Notes: generated from the letters alone by a model not told the origin. 64,000 nucleotides of DNA from Candidatus Reconcilbacillus cellulovorans (GCA_002507565.1 MOXJ01000015.1:54023-118022); one strand, 5' to 3'. Shown: positions 28,737-37,965, numbered from the stretch's first letter. Made by a program: numbers and translations.

Positions 28737-29510
28737 TTATTCATGATGATGTTCGATACATTGCGAAATGTACACCATGGTCAACATGGTGAAAACAAAT
28801 GCTTGGATGGCGCCAACGAAAATGCTGAAGCCTTGCCAGATGATCAGCGGTACGATCCCGGCCACGCCTGCCATCAAGATGACGGCGATCAGCACCTCGC
28901 CGGCGTAAATGTTGCCGAAAAGACGAAGGCCGAGCGTGAGCAATTTGGATAATTCTTTGACAACATTCAAGGGGAAAAACAGCAGGTTGGGCTCGAAGTA
29001 ATGCCGCAAATAATGCCGCGTGTTGTACCTGAGCCCGAGGGCGTGCGCAAGCACGATCACCGTTAACGCTAACCCCATTGTTACGGACACGTCGGCCGTC
29101 GGCGACTTCCAGAACGACAACTCGATATGTTTATGGGCTTCGTGCGCCTTCTCCAGCGCTTCCTGCGTCACGACCGGATATCCGAAAAACGATACCGGCT
29201 CTTTCACTTCGGCCGTTACGTAAAACGGCAGGCCCAGCATGTTGGATACGAAAATGAAAATGATCAACGTCATGCCGAGCGCCAAAAAACGTTTACCCTT
29301 GTTCATGTCCATCGTGCTGCCGATCAGCTTGTGGACGAACTCGGCGACCCATTCCAGCAGGTTTTGCAGTTTGCCGGGATTCTCCACCGACAGTCGTCGT
29401 GTCGCCGCCAACGCGAGGGCGAGCACGATGATCATCGAAACGGTGATCATCCAGAGGGCGGCCAGATCGATGCGCAGTCCCGCGACATCGATGCCGAACG
29501 ATTCATGCAT
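28737..29510 (-). CDS. atpB: ATP synthase F0 subunit a
   Basis: Stator channel subunit, 257 aa with five to six helices. The essential Arg is in LGLRLFGNIYAGEVL, and the last helix has IQAFVFTMLTMVYI. Start ATG at 29510 (MHESFGIDVAGL), with GAAAGGGGTGA upstream, overlapping the atpI stop by eight bases; the upstream in-frame extension to 29828 lies inside atpI and is not coding. Confidence 0.95.
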   Translation of the reverse strand: MHESFGIDVAGLRIDLAALWMITVSMIIVLALALAATRRLSVENPGKLQNLLEWVAEFVHKLIGSTMDMNKGKRFLALGMTLIIFIFVSNMLGLPFYVTAEVKEPVSFFGYPVVTQEALEKAHEAHKHIELSFWKSPTADVSVTMGLALTVIVLAHALGLRYNTRHYLRHYFEPNLLFFPLNVVKELSKLLTLGLRLFGNIYAGEVLIAVILMAGVAGIVPLIIWQGFSIFVGAIQAFVFTMLTMVYISQCIEHHHE

Positions 29511-29970
29511 GGCGATCTTCACCCCTTTCCGAGACGCGACCGGTTTTCCCGCCGTCGGCCGCCTCATCCGCCTGCGCCCGGGAATGCAGGTCCGCCGTCG
29601 GTTTACCCGCATGACCGACCGCCCCAAGCACAAACGACAGAATCGGCACCACGACCAACCCGACGATCGTCGCAACGAGCGAAACACGTTCCGGTCCGGC
29701 ACGCACAGCCAGCACGACGGCCAGAAGCGCCGTCGACGCCCGCGCGGTGAACCCGAGAAGTCGCGTTTTTCGGGCAGATTCGCACCCGTACGCCAATCGT
29801 CGGATTCTCCAAGCCAAGTGAAGGGCATTCAGCCACCCTGCCGCCATTCCGAGCGCCGCGCCGAGCGCGTAGGCGCGCCATGCCGGCTCAACGGCCGCGA
29901 CAAGGCTCAGGCACAAAAAAAAGCACATGACCGACGACAGTCGTCCGATGTGGCGTTTGAACTCATCCAT
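29503..29970 (-). CDS. atpI: ATP synthase subunit I (AtpI-like accessory protein)
   Basis: Small hydrophobic protein with four predicted helices (155 aa), start MDEFKRHIGRLSSVMCFFLCL. Such proteins precede atpB in Bacillales and are thought to help c-ring assembly or ion supply. The C-terminal tail (from about residue 130) is hydrophilic. It overlaps both neighbours by eight bases, indicating tight co-translation. Confidence 0.75.
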   Translation of the reverse strand: MDEFKRHIGRLSSVMCFFLCLSLVAAVEPAWRAYALGAALGMAAGWLNALHLAWRIRRLAYGCESARKTRLLGFTARASTALLAVVLAVRAGPERVSLVATIVGLVVVPILSFVLGAVGHAGKPTADLHSRAQADEAADGGKTGRVSERGEDRHA

Positions 29971-30193
29971 GCGAGTCCCTCGACAGGCGGAGCAACAGGA
30001 GGACGACCGTCGCGACGCCGACCATAAAGCCAGCCATTATCCCGACGACGATCCAGACCGGATGTCCGCCGCAGTCGACCGCCCAGCTCCCGGCCCAATA
30101 CCCGGCCGCCATCCAGACGGCCAAGTCGACCCCGACAGCGCCTGCAATCGCGACCACCTTCCAGGGACTGTCCCCCGGCCGCTTCTTCGGCAT
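29963..30193 (-). CDS. atpZ: AtpZ/AtpI family protein
   Basis: A 76-aa protein with two predicted helices; MPKKRPGDSPWKVVAIAG opening and the Gly-rich second helix (GIMAGFMVGVATVVLLL) fit AtpZ, a partner of AtpI in Mg/Ca supply to ATP synthase. The ATG at 30193 has GGGAGGG upstream; an ATG nine codons earlier is possible. First gene of the atp operon, 26 bases after wecB, with no clear promoter in between. Confidence 0.78.
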   Translation of the reverse strand: MPKKRPGDSPWKVVAIAGAVGVDLAVWMAAGYWAGSWAVDCGGHPVWIVVGIMAGFMVGVATVVLLLLRLSRDSHG

Positions 30194-30219
30194 CGCCTGT
30201 CCCTCCCGGCAACCCTTCA

Positions 30220-31446
30220 CTATTGTAGCGAAGCGGTTTCGTCTTTGTCAATCGACCGTACAGCGGAACTGTCTGCTTTCGTTTCCGTCGCGCCGAAGGA
30301 GGAGGCCGGGCGGAACGGTTCCGGAGGGTTGTCTCTGCGGTGGAACACGTACAGAATCGCCTGCACGATCCGTTCCGAAGCGCGCCCGTCGCCGAACGGA
30401 TTGGCGACCCGGCTCATTCTCGCGTATTCCGCGGGATTTTCCAGCAACGCGCGAGCCCGGTCGAATACGCGCTGTTCGTCCGTGCCGACCAGCTCGAGGC
30501 AACCCGCCTCGACGCCTTCCGGCCGCTCCGTAGTCTCGCGCAGCACGAGCACCGGAATCCCGAACGACGGCGCCTCTTCCTGTAGTCCGCCGGAATCCGT
30601 CAAAATCAAGTGCGTGTGAGGATAAAAGTTGTATAAATCCGTAACATCCAGCGGATCGGTCAACAAAATGCGCGGGTGTCCGCTCAGAAGTTCGTAGGCC
30701 GGCTCCCGCACCGCCGGACTCGGATGTACCGGATAGACGACGGCGACGTCCTCGAACGCGTCGGCCAGCCGCCGGACGGCGCGAAACACCCGCCTGTGCG
30801 GTTCCCCCTGAGACTCCCGGCGATGAGCGGTCATCAACACGAGCCGCTTTCCGGAAGCCCATTCCAGAATCGGATGTCGGTAATCTCGCCGGACGACGTA
30901 TTTCATGACGTCGGTTACCGTGTTGCCTGTGACGAATACGCGGTCGGCCGGCTTGTTTTCCCTGAGGAGGTTGCCCGCGGACCAGGCGGTCGGCGCGAAA
31001 TGCAAGTCCGCCAGAACACCGGTCAGCTGTCGGTTCATTTCCTCCGGGAAGGGAGCCCATTTGTTCCACGTGCGCAGGCCAGCCTCGACGTGGCCGACGC
31101 GGATTTGCTGCAGAAACGCCGCGAAAGCGGCGAGGAACGTCGTCAATGTGTCGCCGTGCACGAGCACCAGATCGGGAGACGCTCGCCGCAACACCGGCGC
31201 GAGCCCCTCGATGACCCGCACCGAGACGTCTTCCAGCGACTGACGTTCCTTCATCACGTCGAGATCGAAATCGGGACGAATGCCGAACGTCTCGAGGACC
31301 TGGTCCAGCATTTCCCGGTGTTGGGCCGTGACGCAGACGAGCGTCTCGATTTCGTCGGCGTGCCGGTTCAACTCCAGCACGAGCGGCGCCATCTTGATGG
31401 CCTCCGGCCTCGTGCCGAACACGGTCATGACGCGGATGCGCCTCAT
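30220..31446 (-). CDS. wecB: UDP-N-acetylglucosamine 2-epimerase (non-hydrolysing)
   Basis: Converts UDP-GlcNAc to UDP-ManNAc for wall teichoic-acid linkage or secondary wall polymers, which may also anchor SLH proteins such as the subtilase in this window. The 408-aa protein opens with VMTVFGTRPEAIKMAPLV and has the active-site segment MTAHRRESQGEPHRR and the DSGGLQEEAPSFG loop. The ATG at 31446 follows GGGAGGAGC by nine bases. The C-terminal 25 residues (GATETKADSSAVRS) are a variable tail. Also called mnaA in Bacillus. Confidence 0.93.
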   Translation of the reverse strand: MRRIRVMTVFGTRPEAIKMAPLVLELNRHADEIETLVCVTAQHREMLDQVLETFGIRPDFDLDVMKERQSLEDVSVRVIEGLAPVLRRASPDLVLVHGDTLTTFLAAFAAFLQQIRVGHVEAGLRTWNKWAPFPEEMNRQLTGVLADLHFAPTAWSAGNLLRENKPADRVFVTGNTVTDVMKYVVRRDYRHPILEWASGKRLVLMTAHRRESQGEPHRRVFRAVRRLADAFEDVAVVYPVHPSPAVREPAYELLSGHPRILLTDPLDVTDLYNFYPHTHLILTDSGGLQEEAPSFGIPVLVLRETTERPEGVEAGCLELVGTDEQRVFDRARALLENPAEYARMSRVANPFGDGRASERIVQAILYVFHRRDNPPEPFRPASSFGATETKADSSAVRSIDKDETASLQ

Positions 31447-31507
31447 GCCGCCCACGCTCCTCCCGACAGTCGGCGCCCGGCGGAATACGCCGGACGGCCC
31501 GAACGGA

Positions 31508-32764
31508 TTACGTCCGGCAATACGACAGCTCCGGATACAGCGGATACGCTTCGGTCAGTTCCCGGACGAGCCGGCGCGCTTCTTCCAGCGACCGGTCGCC
31601 TTCCGGACGCTTCAGCGTCAGCGCGATCGCCCTGGCGATCGTGCGCATCGCTTCTTCCTTCATCCCGCGCGACGTCACCGCCGGAGTTCCGATGCGGATG
31701 CCGCTCGTCACCTGCGGACTTGTCGGGTCGAACGGAATCGCGTTTTTGTTGACAGTTATACCGACTTCGTCCAGAAGGCTTTCGGCTTCTTTGCCCGTCA
31801 TCCCGATGTTCCGCAGATCGACCAGCATCAAATGGTTGTCCGTGCCGCCGGATACGAGCCGAAAGCCCTCTTCCACCAGCGCCTCCGCCAACGCTTTGGC
31901 GTTCCGCACGATCTGGCGCGCGTATTCGTTGAATTCCGGCCGAAGCGCTTCGCCGAGCGCCACCGCCTTGGCGGCGATCACGTGCATGAGCGGCCCGCCC
32001 TGCACGCCGGGAAACACGGCCTTGTCGATCGCCTGCGCCCACGCTTTGCGGCAAAGGATCAGCCCGCCGCGCGGGCCGCGCAGCGTTTTGTGCGTCGTCG
32101 TCGTGACGAAATGCGCGTGCGGCACCGGATTCGGATGAAGCCCTGCGGCGACGAGACCGGCGATATGCGCCATGTCGACCATCAAGAGCGCGCCCACGTC
32201 CTGGGCGATGCGGCCGAACGCCTCGAAATCGATGATGCGCGGATAGGCGCTGGCGCCAGCGACGATCAACCGCGGACGGTGCTTAAACGCCAGCTTGCGC
32301 ACTTCGTCGTAATCGATGCGTCCGTCGTCTTCTCGCACGCCGTAAGCGACGAACCGGTACAACAGACCGGACGAATTGACCGGACTGCCGTGCGTCAAAT
32401 GGCCGCCGTGCGCGAGGTTCATGCCGAGTACCGTATCGCCGGGCTGAAGCGCCGCAAGGTAAACCGCCATGTTCGCCTGGGCGCCGGAATGCGGCTGCAC
32501 GTTCGCGTGCTCGGCGCCGAACAACTGTTTCGCCCGGTCGCGCGCCAGCGATTCCACGACGTCAACATGCTCGCACCCGCCGTAATACCGGCGGCCTGGA
32601 TACCCCTCCGCATACTTGTTCGTCAGAACCGATCCCATCGCCTCGAGCACGGCGATGCTGACGAGGTTTTCCGACGCGATCAATTCAAGCTTGTCCCGCT
32701 GCCGCGCGAGTTCAAGCTCCATCGCCCGCGCAACGTCGGGATCCTGTCTCGCCAAAATCCCCAT
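31508..32764 (-). CDS. glyA: Serine hydroxymethyltransferase
   Basis: PLP enzyme converting serine and tetrahydrofolate to glycine and 5,10-methylene-THF. The 418-aa product has the PLP lysine motif [15 protein letters not shown] and the [16 protein letters not shown] segment. Third gene of the rpiB-ywlG-glyA unit and probably controlled by the ZTP riboswitch upstream of rpiB, which fits because ZTP reports a lack of 10-formyl-THF. In Bacillus upp follows glyA; here wecB follows. Confidence 0.96.
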   Translation of the reverse strand: MGILARQDPDVARAMELELARQRDKLELIASENLVSIAVLEAMGSVLTNKYAEGYPGRRYYGGCEHVDVVESLARDRAKQLFGAEHANVQPHSGAQANMAVYLAALQPGDTVLGMNLAHGGHLTHGSPVNSSGLLYRFVAYGVREDDGRIDYDEVRKLAFKHRPRLIVAGASAYPRIIDFEAFGRIAQDVGALLMVDMAHIAGLVAAGLHPNPVPHAHFVTTTTHKTLRGPRGGLILCRKAWAQAIDKAVFPGVQGGPLMHVIAAKAVALGEALRPEFNEYARQIVRNAKALAEALVEEGFRLVSGGTDNHLMLVDLRNIGMTGKEAESLLDEVGITVNKNAIPFDPTSPQVTSGIRIGTPAVTSRGMKEEAMRTIARAIALTLKRPEGDRSLEEARRLVRELTEAYPLYPELSYCRT

Positions 32765-32780
32765 CTCGAGCTTCGCTCCT

Positions 32781-33383
32781 TTACTTTGGATTCCGCTCGC
32801 CGTCCAACTCGTACACCGCCCGTGCGCCGCCGATCAGCTTCGGCCGCGTGTACGCCATCGTCACCCTAGCGCCGCCGATCCAACGTATGGAAGGTCGGAA
32901 AGGTACGACCACCGGCCGTAAATGCATGCCGATCAGCGTCTCGCCGATGTCGAGACCGGCGTGCGCCCGCACCGATTCGACGAGACACGGCTCGCGCAAA
33001 CGCCGGTACGCGCAGGCGGCAAGGGCGCCGCCGGCTTTCGGCACCGGCACGGCGGATACTTCCGTCAGCCCGGCGCGTTCGGCTTCATTACGGTCGACGA
33101 CCAGCGCGCGGTTTAAATGTTCGCAGCATTGAAACACCGGAACAAAACCGATCGCGCGCCTCGCCCGTTCCACGCCCTCCCAGATCGCCGCGGCGATCGT
33201 CTCGCTGCTTGCCGTGCCGATCCGTTCGCCGGCCACTTCGCTCGTGCTGGCGCCGACGACGAGCCACTGTCCCGCTTTCAATCGACCGGCGTCCGCCAGC
33301 TCGCGAACGACTGTCTCGACCGCGTGGGCGATCCGTTCAGGCGCGACCGAATGCGTATCCTGCGTTTCGGTCACGACGACCAC
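32781..33383 (-). CDS. ywlG: TIGR01440 (DUF436, YwlG) family protein
   Basis: A 200-aa protein of unknown function, conserved between rpiB and glyA in Bacillales. Visible conserved stretches are [20 protein letters not shown], the Cys/His segment [17 protein letters not shown] and [17 protein letters not shown]. The two adjacent Cys followed by Glu-His could bind a metal, but that is speculative. It begins six bases after rpiB and ends 16 bases before glyA, so it is part of the same transcript. Confidence 0.88.
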   Translation of the reverse strand: MVVVTETQDTHSVAPERIAHAVETVVRELADAGRLKAGQWLVVGASTSEVAGERIGTASSETIAAAIWEGVERARRAIGFVPVFQCCEHLNRALVVDRNEAERAGLTEVSAVPVPKAGGALAACAYRRLREPCLVESVRAHAGLDIGETLIGMHLRPVVVPFRPSIRWIGGARVTMAYTRPKLIGGARAVYELDGERNPK

Positions 33384-33389
33384 CCGCTT

Positions 33390-33851
33390 TCAGGACGAAG
33401 GTCGCATGTAGCGTTGCTCCAGCTTCCGGATTTTATCCACTCTCGCGCAATGACGCTCCTGCCCCGAAAACGCCGTCTCGACCCAAACCCGGACGATCTC
33501 CTGCGCAAGCCCCGGGCCGATGATTCGCGCGCCGAGCGCGAGCACGTTGGAATCGTTGTGTTCGCGCGTCATTCTGGCGGAATACGTATCATGCGCGAGC
33601 GCGCAGCGGATGCCGGGAATTTTGTTTGCCGCGATCGTCATGCCGATGCCCGTGCCGCAGATGAGGACGCCGCGGTCTACCTGCCCGGCGAGCACTTTTT
33701 CGCAGACCGGCAGGGCGAAATCCGGATAATCGACCGATTCTTCACAAGCACATCCGACGTCCTCCACTTCGTGTCCGAGCGATCGAAGGAACGCCACGAT
33801 TTCCTCCTTGAGCCGGAATCCGGCGTGATCGGAACCGACGGCAATCTTCAC
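33390..33851 (-). CDS. rpiB: Ribose-5-phosphate isomerase B
   Basis: Interconverts ribose 5-phosphate and ribulose 5-phosphate, feeding PRPP and purine synthesis. The 153-aa product carries the RpiB motifs GSDHAGF (His9 region) and LICGTGIGM with catalytic Cys65, and HDTYSARMTREHN. First gene of the riboswitch-controlled unit. A LacA/RpiB paralogue specific for other sugars cannot be excluded, but gene context matches ywlF/rpiB. Confidence 0.94.
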   Translation of the reverse strand: MKIAVGSDHAGFRLKEEIVAFLRSLGHEVEDVGCACEESVDYPDFALPVCEKVLAGQVDRGVLICGTGIGMTIAANKIPGIRCALAHDTYSARMTREHNDSNVLALGARIIGPGLAQEIVRVWVETAFSGQERHCARVDKIRKLEQRYMRPSS

Positions 33852-33888
33852 GGAATCGTTCGCCTCCCGTTTTCATTCCGGCGCGCAT

Positions 33889-33952
33889 AGAAAAAGAGCA
33901 ACCCGACGCGAGCTGCGTCCGCATGTGCACACGCCGCGCGTCGTTGCTCTTG
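33889..33952 (-). terminator. Expression-platform terminator of the ZTP riboswitch
   Basis: On the minus strand AAGAGCAAC...ACGCG pairs with CGCGT...GTTGCTCTT, followed by TTTTTC. It begins within two bases of the conserved P3 end of the aptamer, so its 5' arm and the aptamer fold compete. Read-through is expected when ZTP/ZMP binds. Confidence 0.8.
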
Positions 33953-34029
33953 CCCAGGCGACCGGCAATATGACCCGCTTGATGCTCCTCCGTGGTCGAT
34001 TCCACTTGAAGTCGCCAGTCACATCAAGC
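33951..34029 (-). ncRNA. ZTP (pfl) riboswitch aptamer upstream of rpiB-ywlG-glyA
   Basis: On the minus strand the P1 helix GCTTGATG (34022-34029) pairs with CATCAAGC (33977-33984). It encloses the conserved pfl core TGACTGGCG (34013-34021) and an internal helix built from AAGTGG...ACCAC with GGAGCA. A linker leads to the second conserved module, GCCGGTCGCCTGGGCA (33951-33966). These are the hallmark segments of the pfl/ZTP class. Known ZTP riboswitches control purine and one-carbon genes such as glyA, which is in this unit. Confidence 0.88.
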
Positions 34030-34059
34030 GTCTGGTTGCGATTCGGCTTTTCTAACGCC

Positions 34060-34088
34060 ATTGTACCTTATCGGATTTCCCTGCGCAA
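34060..34088 (-). promoter_or_regulatory. Promoter of the rpiB-ywlG-glyA transcript
   Basis: On the minus strand TTGCGC (34083-34088) and TACAAT (34060-34065) are 17 bases apart. The predicted start lies about 25 bases upstream of the riboswitch P1 helix, within the right range. The -35 lies inside the end of ywlE. Confidence 0.65.
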
Positions 34089-34544
34089 GCGATCCGCCAA
34101 CTTGCGCAAAAGCCCTTCCAACTCGTCGGCGCAGGCGCGATAATCGTCGAGCGTTCCGCCGAACGGATCGGCGACATCCCGGTCCGCAACCCCGCCTTCC
34201 GACGGCTCGGCCGCAAATTCCTTCAGCGTAAACGCTTTGTCCGCCGCTTTCGGAAACAAGCGGACCAGCGTTTGTTTATGGGAAACCGTCATCGTCAAAA
34301 TCAAGTCCGCCCAATCGACAATTTCCACGGTGACAGCGGACGAACGGAATTCGTCGATCGCGACGCCGCGGTCGGCCAATACCTGCCGCGCATAGTCCGA
34401 CATCGCGCCTCCCGGAATCGCGGCAACCCCTGCCGAACGGATTTCGAGCTCAAGGCCGGCCTCCGCGGCGATGTTTCGGAACAAGGCTTCCGCCATGGGG
34501 CTTCGGCATGTATTTCCCGTGCAGACGAACAAGATTCGCTTCAA
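34068..34544 (-). CDS. ywlE: Low-molecular-weight protein (arginine) phosphatase
   Basis: A 158-aa member of the LMW-PTP family. The P-loop is CTGNTCRS, with nucleophile Cys8 and Arg14; Thr12 in the loop is the residue associated with phospho-arginine specificity in YwlE, so protein-arginine phosphatase is the likely activity, opposing McsB in stress control. The general acid is in DVADPFGG. Conserved location between mntP and rpiB supports ywlE. Other substrates (phosphotyrosine) remain possible. Confidence 0.88.
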   Translation of the reverse strand: MKRILFVCTGNTCRSPMAEALFRNIAAEAGLELEIRSAGVAAIPGGAMSDYARQVLADRGVAIDEFRSSAVTVEIVDWADLILTMTVSHKQTLVRLFPKAADKAFTLKEFAAEPSEGGVADRDVADPFGGTLDDYRACADELEGLLRKLADRLRREIR

Positions 34545-34568
34545 CGAACCATCCCCCTGCCGCGGCGT

Positions 34569-35102
34569 TTACCAGATCATCCGGAGGCCGAACGCCAGAA
34601 GCATAATCCCGCCCAGTGCCTCGCCGTAATCTCCCGCCCACCGGCCGAGCCGGCCGCCGAGCAAAAGACCGGCCAAAGCCATCGCGCCGCCGGCGACGCC
34701 GAAAAGAGCGGCCGTTTTCACCGCGTCCGCCGCAGCCAGGCCGAGGGAAAAACCGACGGACATGCTGTCGACGCTGACGCCCGCGGCCAGCAACCAAGCG
34801 CTCCATTCGCCCCGCACCGCTTCGCGGCCGCGGTTTCCTCCGAACGCGTGCGCCACCATATGAACCCCGAGCAGCGCCAGTACGGCGCCGCCGGCGAACG
34901 TCGCCGCCGATCCGAGCAGCCTGCCGGCGTACTCGCCCATCACCATCCCGACAAGCGGCAGGAAGGCGTGCATCGCTGCGACGAGTGCGCCAAGCTTCAG
35001 CGCATAACCGATCCGAACGCCGCCCGCACCGACGCCGACGCCGACGGAAAACGCGTCCAGCCCGAGCGCCACCGCCAACAGCCAAACGGCCGACATCCGC
35101 AT
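34569..35102 (-). CDS. mntP: Putative manganese efflux pump MntP
   Basis: Six-helix membrane exporter of Mn2+, 177 aa. Two inverted-repeat signatures with the metal-binding Asp are seen: VALGLDAFSVGVGVG near the start and AAGVSVDSMSVGFSLG in the second half. It corresponds to ywlD between ywlC and ywlE. A yybP-ykoY manganese riboswitch often precedes mntP; I do not see one in the 48 bases before this gene. Confidence 0.88.
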   Translation of the reverse strand: MRMSAVWLLAVALGLDAFSVGVGVGAGGVRIGYALKLGALVAAMHAFLPLVGMVMGEYAGRLLGSAATFAGGAVLALLGVHMVAHAFGGNRGREAVRGEWSAWLLAAGVSVDSMSVGFSLGLAAADAVKTAALFGVAGGAMALAGLLLGGRLGRWAGDYGEALGGIMLLAFGLRMIW

Positions 35103-35150
35103 TCCCCCGTCCGCATGGAGCTGTCACATCTTATGCGGACGGATCGGACG

Positions 35151-36206
35151 TCATGAGTCGAGCCGGATTTCCCTCCCCCCGGCGGCTTTGCGCAAACGGT
35201 TCATGACCGCCGCGCCCAACCCTTCTTCGGCGAACGGCTCGGCCAAAATATATGTCGCGCCGCCTTCGTCGAAACGCCTGAGCGCCGCGTACAGCTCGCG
35301 CGCTGTAGCCCCGACGTCGCCGGCTCTTCCCGCCACGGCGACGACATCGGCGTCGTAACGGTCGGCCCGCTCGGCGACCGTCAGTACGCCCGTCACTTCG
35401 CCGCGGGCTTTCGCCTCGCGGAGTTCGCGGCAGATCGTCTCGTACACGGCGGACGGGTCGCCGCCGCTGACTAGCGTTAGCCGGCCGCGCGGCGCGTAAT
35501 GCGCATATTTCATGCCGGGCGAACGCGGCGCCGATGCGTCGTCGGCCGACGCCCACCATACGCGGCCGGCCACGTTCCGCAGTGCCTCCGGCGGCACGCC
35601 GCCCGGCCGCAACAGCCGCACGCCGCCGTCGACCGGCTCGACGACCGTCGATTCCAAGCCGATGCCCGTCGGACCGGCGTCGATGACGGCCGCTACGAGG
35701 CCGTCGAGATCTTCCCGGACGTGATCGGCCGTCGTCGGGCTCGGCCGACCCGACCGGTTGGCGCTCGGCGCGGCGACTGGGCATCCCGCCGCCCGGATCA
35801 GCTCCAGCGCAACCGGATGCGAAGGCACCCGCACGGCCACCGTCGCCAGCCCGGCCGTTACTTCTTGCGCCACCGCACCGGGCTTTGCGGGCAACACCAA
35901 CGTCAGCGGCCCCGGCCAGAACGCTTCCATTAATCGAATCGCAATCGGATGGCCTACGTCGGCGACTGCTTCAGCCGCTGCCGCGTCAACGACGTGCACG
36001 ATCAACGGATTGTCCGCGGGACGGCCTTTCGCCTTGAAAATGCGCCGGACGGCCGCGGCGTTTCGGGCGTCGGCGCCGAGTCCGTACACCGTCTCCGTCG
36101 GAAACGCGACCAGCTCGCCGCTCCGGAGCAACTGCGCCGCTTCTTGCGCGACGGCCCGCAACGAACGCTCGTCCGGGCGGATGCCCAGCTTCCAGTAGAT
36201 CGTCAT
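35151..36206 (-). CDS. tsaC: L-threonylcarbamoyladenylate synthase (Sua5/YwlC type)
   Basis: Makes threonylcarbamoyl-AMP from Thr, bicarbonate and ATP for the t6A modification of ANN-reading tRNAs. The 351-aa protein has the YrdC domain (LVAFPTETVYGLGADA, KGRPADNPLIVHV, SANRSGRPSPT) followed by a smaller Sua5 domain (from about residue 230), so it is the long Sua5 form rather than short TsaC. Position after spoIIR matches B. subtilis ywlC. Confidence 0.93.
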   Translation of the reverse strand: MTIYWKLGIRPDERSLRAVAQEAAQLLRSGELVAFPTETVYGLGADARNAAAVRRIFKAKGRPADNPLIVHVVDAAAAEAVADVGHPIAIRLMEAFWPGPLTLVLPAKPGAVAQEVTAGLATVAVRVPSHPVALELIRAAGCPVAAPSANRSGRPSPTTADHVREDLDGLVAAVIDAGPTGIGLESTVVEPVDGGVRLLRPGGVPPEALRNVAGRVWWASADDASAPRSPGMKYAHYAPRGRLTLVSGGDPSAVYETICRELREAKARGEVTGVLTVAERADRYDADVVAVAGRAGDVGATARELYAALRRFDEGGATYILAEPFAEEGLGAAVMNRLRKAAGGREIRLDS

Positions 36207-36241
36207 CCGCCGCTCGCCTTTCGTCTTGCGTTTGATGACCG

Positions 36242-36964
36242 CTACTTTCCGATTCCATTATACTCGGAACGGAAAAAACGCGCAGCTTTCGCGACGGATT
36301 CGAACCAGGCGCTGGACAGTTTTTCAGACGAACGGCCGCGGGCGTCGCGGCCGTCTTCGGCGCCGCGAAACGCTTTTTTCACCCGTTCGACGACCCACCA
36401 GGAAACTTTCGGCTTCTTCGCATTTTTGTCTTCCGAACGCGCCTCCGAGCAGTTTTCGGATTCCTGAAAACAAAGCGACGGAAACAACACACACCAGAAA
36501 TTGTGTCCTTGTCCTGCTCCGAGCACGATGCGCAACATTTCGTATCGGCCGGCCGGATAATGCGCGGAACCGTCCCACTTCTCGGGCATCGGAAACACAC
36601 CCCATTCGACTTCGGCCGAATACGGCGCACCAAAGTGCTTCAACACACCGTCAACTCTTCGCGACAGTTCATCCAGTCTCGGCAAAAGCGCGGCGCGAAC
36701 GTCTTCCGCGTCCGCCGGGCGCCGCCCGCCCAGCCATTCCCGGAGCGCTCGCCCGACTTCCGCGCCGACGCGAGCTTTGAGAAGCTGATCTTCTTCCGAA
36801 TCCGAATGTGCGAGAATGCGCAAATGAATGGAATCCGTCCGTTCGACGTCGCCGGTCGAGCGTTCCTCACGCCCGTGGCCGATCCAAGCGGTTGCGGTCG
36901 CGGCAACCGCGACAAGAACGGCAAGAAGCCCCCCCGCGCCGCGGATCGCTCCGATCCGCCCCAT
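36242..36964 (-). CDS. spoIIR: Stage II sporulation protein R
   Basis: Secreted forespore signal that triggers SpoIIGA-dependent processing of pro-sigma-E. The 240-aa product has an N-terminal export helix (about 10-28) and the conserved block SIHLRILAHSDSEEDQLLKARV, given here partially: LRILAHSDSEEDQLLKARV, plus GAGQGHNFWCVLFPSLCF. The ATG at 36964 has GGGGAGTGAAACCG upstream. The C-terminal third (SWWVVERVKKAF) is the usual tail. No clear sigma-F promoter was found. Confidence 0.93.
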   Translation of the reverse strand: MGRIGAIRGAGGLLAVLVAVAATATAWIGHGREERSTGDVERTDSIHLRILAHSDSEEDQLLKARVGAEVGRALREWLGGRRPADAEDVRAALLPRLDELSRRVDGVLKHFGAPYSAEVEWGVFPMPEKWDGSAHYPAGRYEMLRIVLGAGQGHNFWCVLFPSLCFQESENCSEARSEDKNAKKPKVSWWVVERVKKAFRGAEDGRDARGRSSEKLSSAWFESVAKAARFFRSEYNGIGK

Positions 36965-37095
36965 CGGTTTCACTCCCCGCTGTCGCATGTGCCGCACCGG
37001 TGCGTTCGTTCACCAGTATCGTCGCGACAAGAGGAAAATAAACCCGCGGCCCGACGTTTCCGGTCTTGCCGTCGGAACGCTTTCGGCCGAATTTC

Positions 37096-37965
37096 TTATG
37101 CGACGCCGACGACGTAGCGGTCCAGTCCCGCCAGATCGCATTCGATCCGGATTTCCCGCCAGAAACCGGTTTGCCGGACGAGCGTGGCGACGCGTTCCGC
37201 CGCATCCCAGGCCGTCTCGAACGCCGCGATCGCGGGGACGCGCGGCAACCGGCCGATCTGTTCCAAAATCGCCGCGTAACAGGCCAATCCGTCCGGACCG
37301 CCGTCCAGCGCCAGATGCGGTTCATAGAGCCGCACTTCGTCCTGTAGGCCCGCGATGTCGCCCGATCGGACGTACGGCGGGTTGGAGACGATCAGATCGG
37401 GTGCGATCCCCCGCTCTTCAAGCGGCCGAAGCCAGTCGCCTTCTAGCCAGGCGATCCGATCCGCCACGCCGTTTCGCTCGGCGTTGCGCCGCGCGACCGC
37501 AAGCGCTTCACGCGAAAGATCGGTCGCCACGATACGCCATCCGGAACACGACGCGGCGAGCGCCACCGCGATCGCGCCGCTGCCCGTACCGAGATCGGCC
37601 GCAGTGAGAGCGCTTGTGCGCGCGTCCCGTCCGAAAACACGTTCGGCTTCCCGAATCGCCCGTTCGACCAGCCCTTCCGTCTCCGGTCGCGGGATCAGCG
37701 TGGCCGGCGTTACTTCAAACGTTAAGCCGAAAAAACATTCCTCCCCCACGATATATTGAACCGGCTCGCCGGCCAGACGCCGTTCGAGCATTCGGAAAAG
37801 CAGCGGTTCGCATTCCGGCGGAAACGGTTCGTCCCACCTGGAAAGAAGCGCCGTTCGGTCCAGACCGAGCGCGTGTCGGACGAGCCGTTCCGCGTCGGAT
37901 GCCGCGCTTTCTCCTTTTGCCCGTAAAAAAGAAAAAGCCCGTTTCCAGGCTTCCCGAACCGTCAC
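37096..37965 (-). CDS. prmC: Peptide chain release factor N5-glutamine methyltransferase
   Basis: Methylates the GGQ glutamine of RF1 and RF2. The 289-aa protein has an N-terminal helical domain, the SAM site [15 protein letters not shown] and the catalytic NPPY ([13 protein letters not shown]). Start GTG at 37965 overlaps the prfA stop (GTGA), with GGAAGGGG upstream; an ATG at 37989 would add eight residues. prfA-prmC coupling is universal and confirms the assignment. Confidence 0.94.
   Translation of the reverse strand: MTVREAWKRAFSFLRAKGESAASDAERLVRHALGLDRTALLSRWDEPFPPECEPLLFRMLERRLAGEPVQYIVGEECFFGLTFEVTPATLIPRPETEGLVERAIREAERVFGRDARTSALTAADLGTGSGAIAVALAASCSGWRIVATDLSREALAVARRNAERNGVADRIAWLEGDWLRPLEERGIAPDLIVSNPPYVRSGDIAGLQDEVRLYEPHLALDGGPDGLACYAAILEQIGRLPRVPAIAAFETAWDAAERVATLVRQTGFWREIRIECDLAGLDRYVVGVA

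Noticed and set aside
31062..31072. TGTTCCACGTG inside wecB as a possible third parS
   Set aside because: Only the left 11 bases match; the right half (CGCAG) differs at every position from GAAACA after the central G, so it is a half-site by chance.
31280..32869. 529-codon plus-strand frame opposite wecB/glyA
   Set aside because: Shadow; repeated RRR and HH stretches and no ribosome-binding site.
33873..34061. 62-codon minus-strand frame across the rpiB leader
   Set aside because: The region is explained by the ZTP riboswitch and terminator; no ribosome-binding site, and conserved bases follow RNA structure rather than codons.
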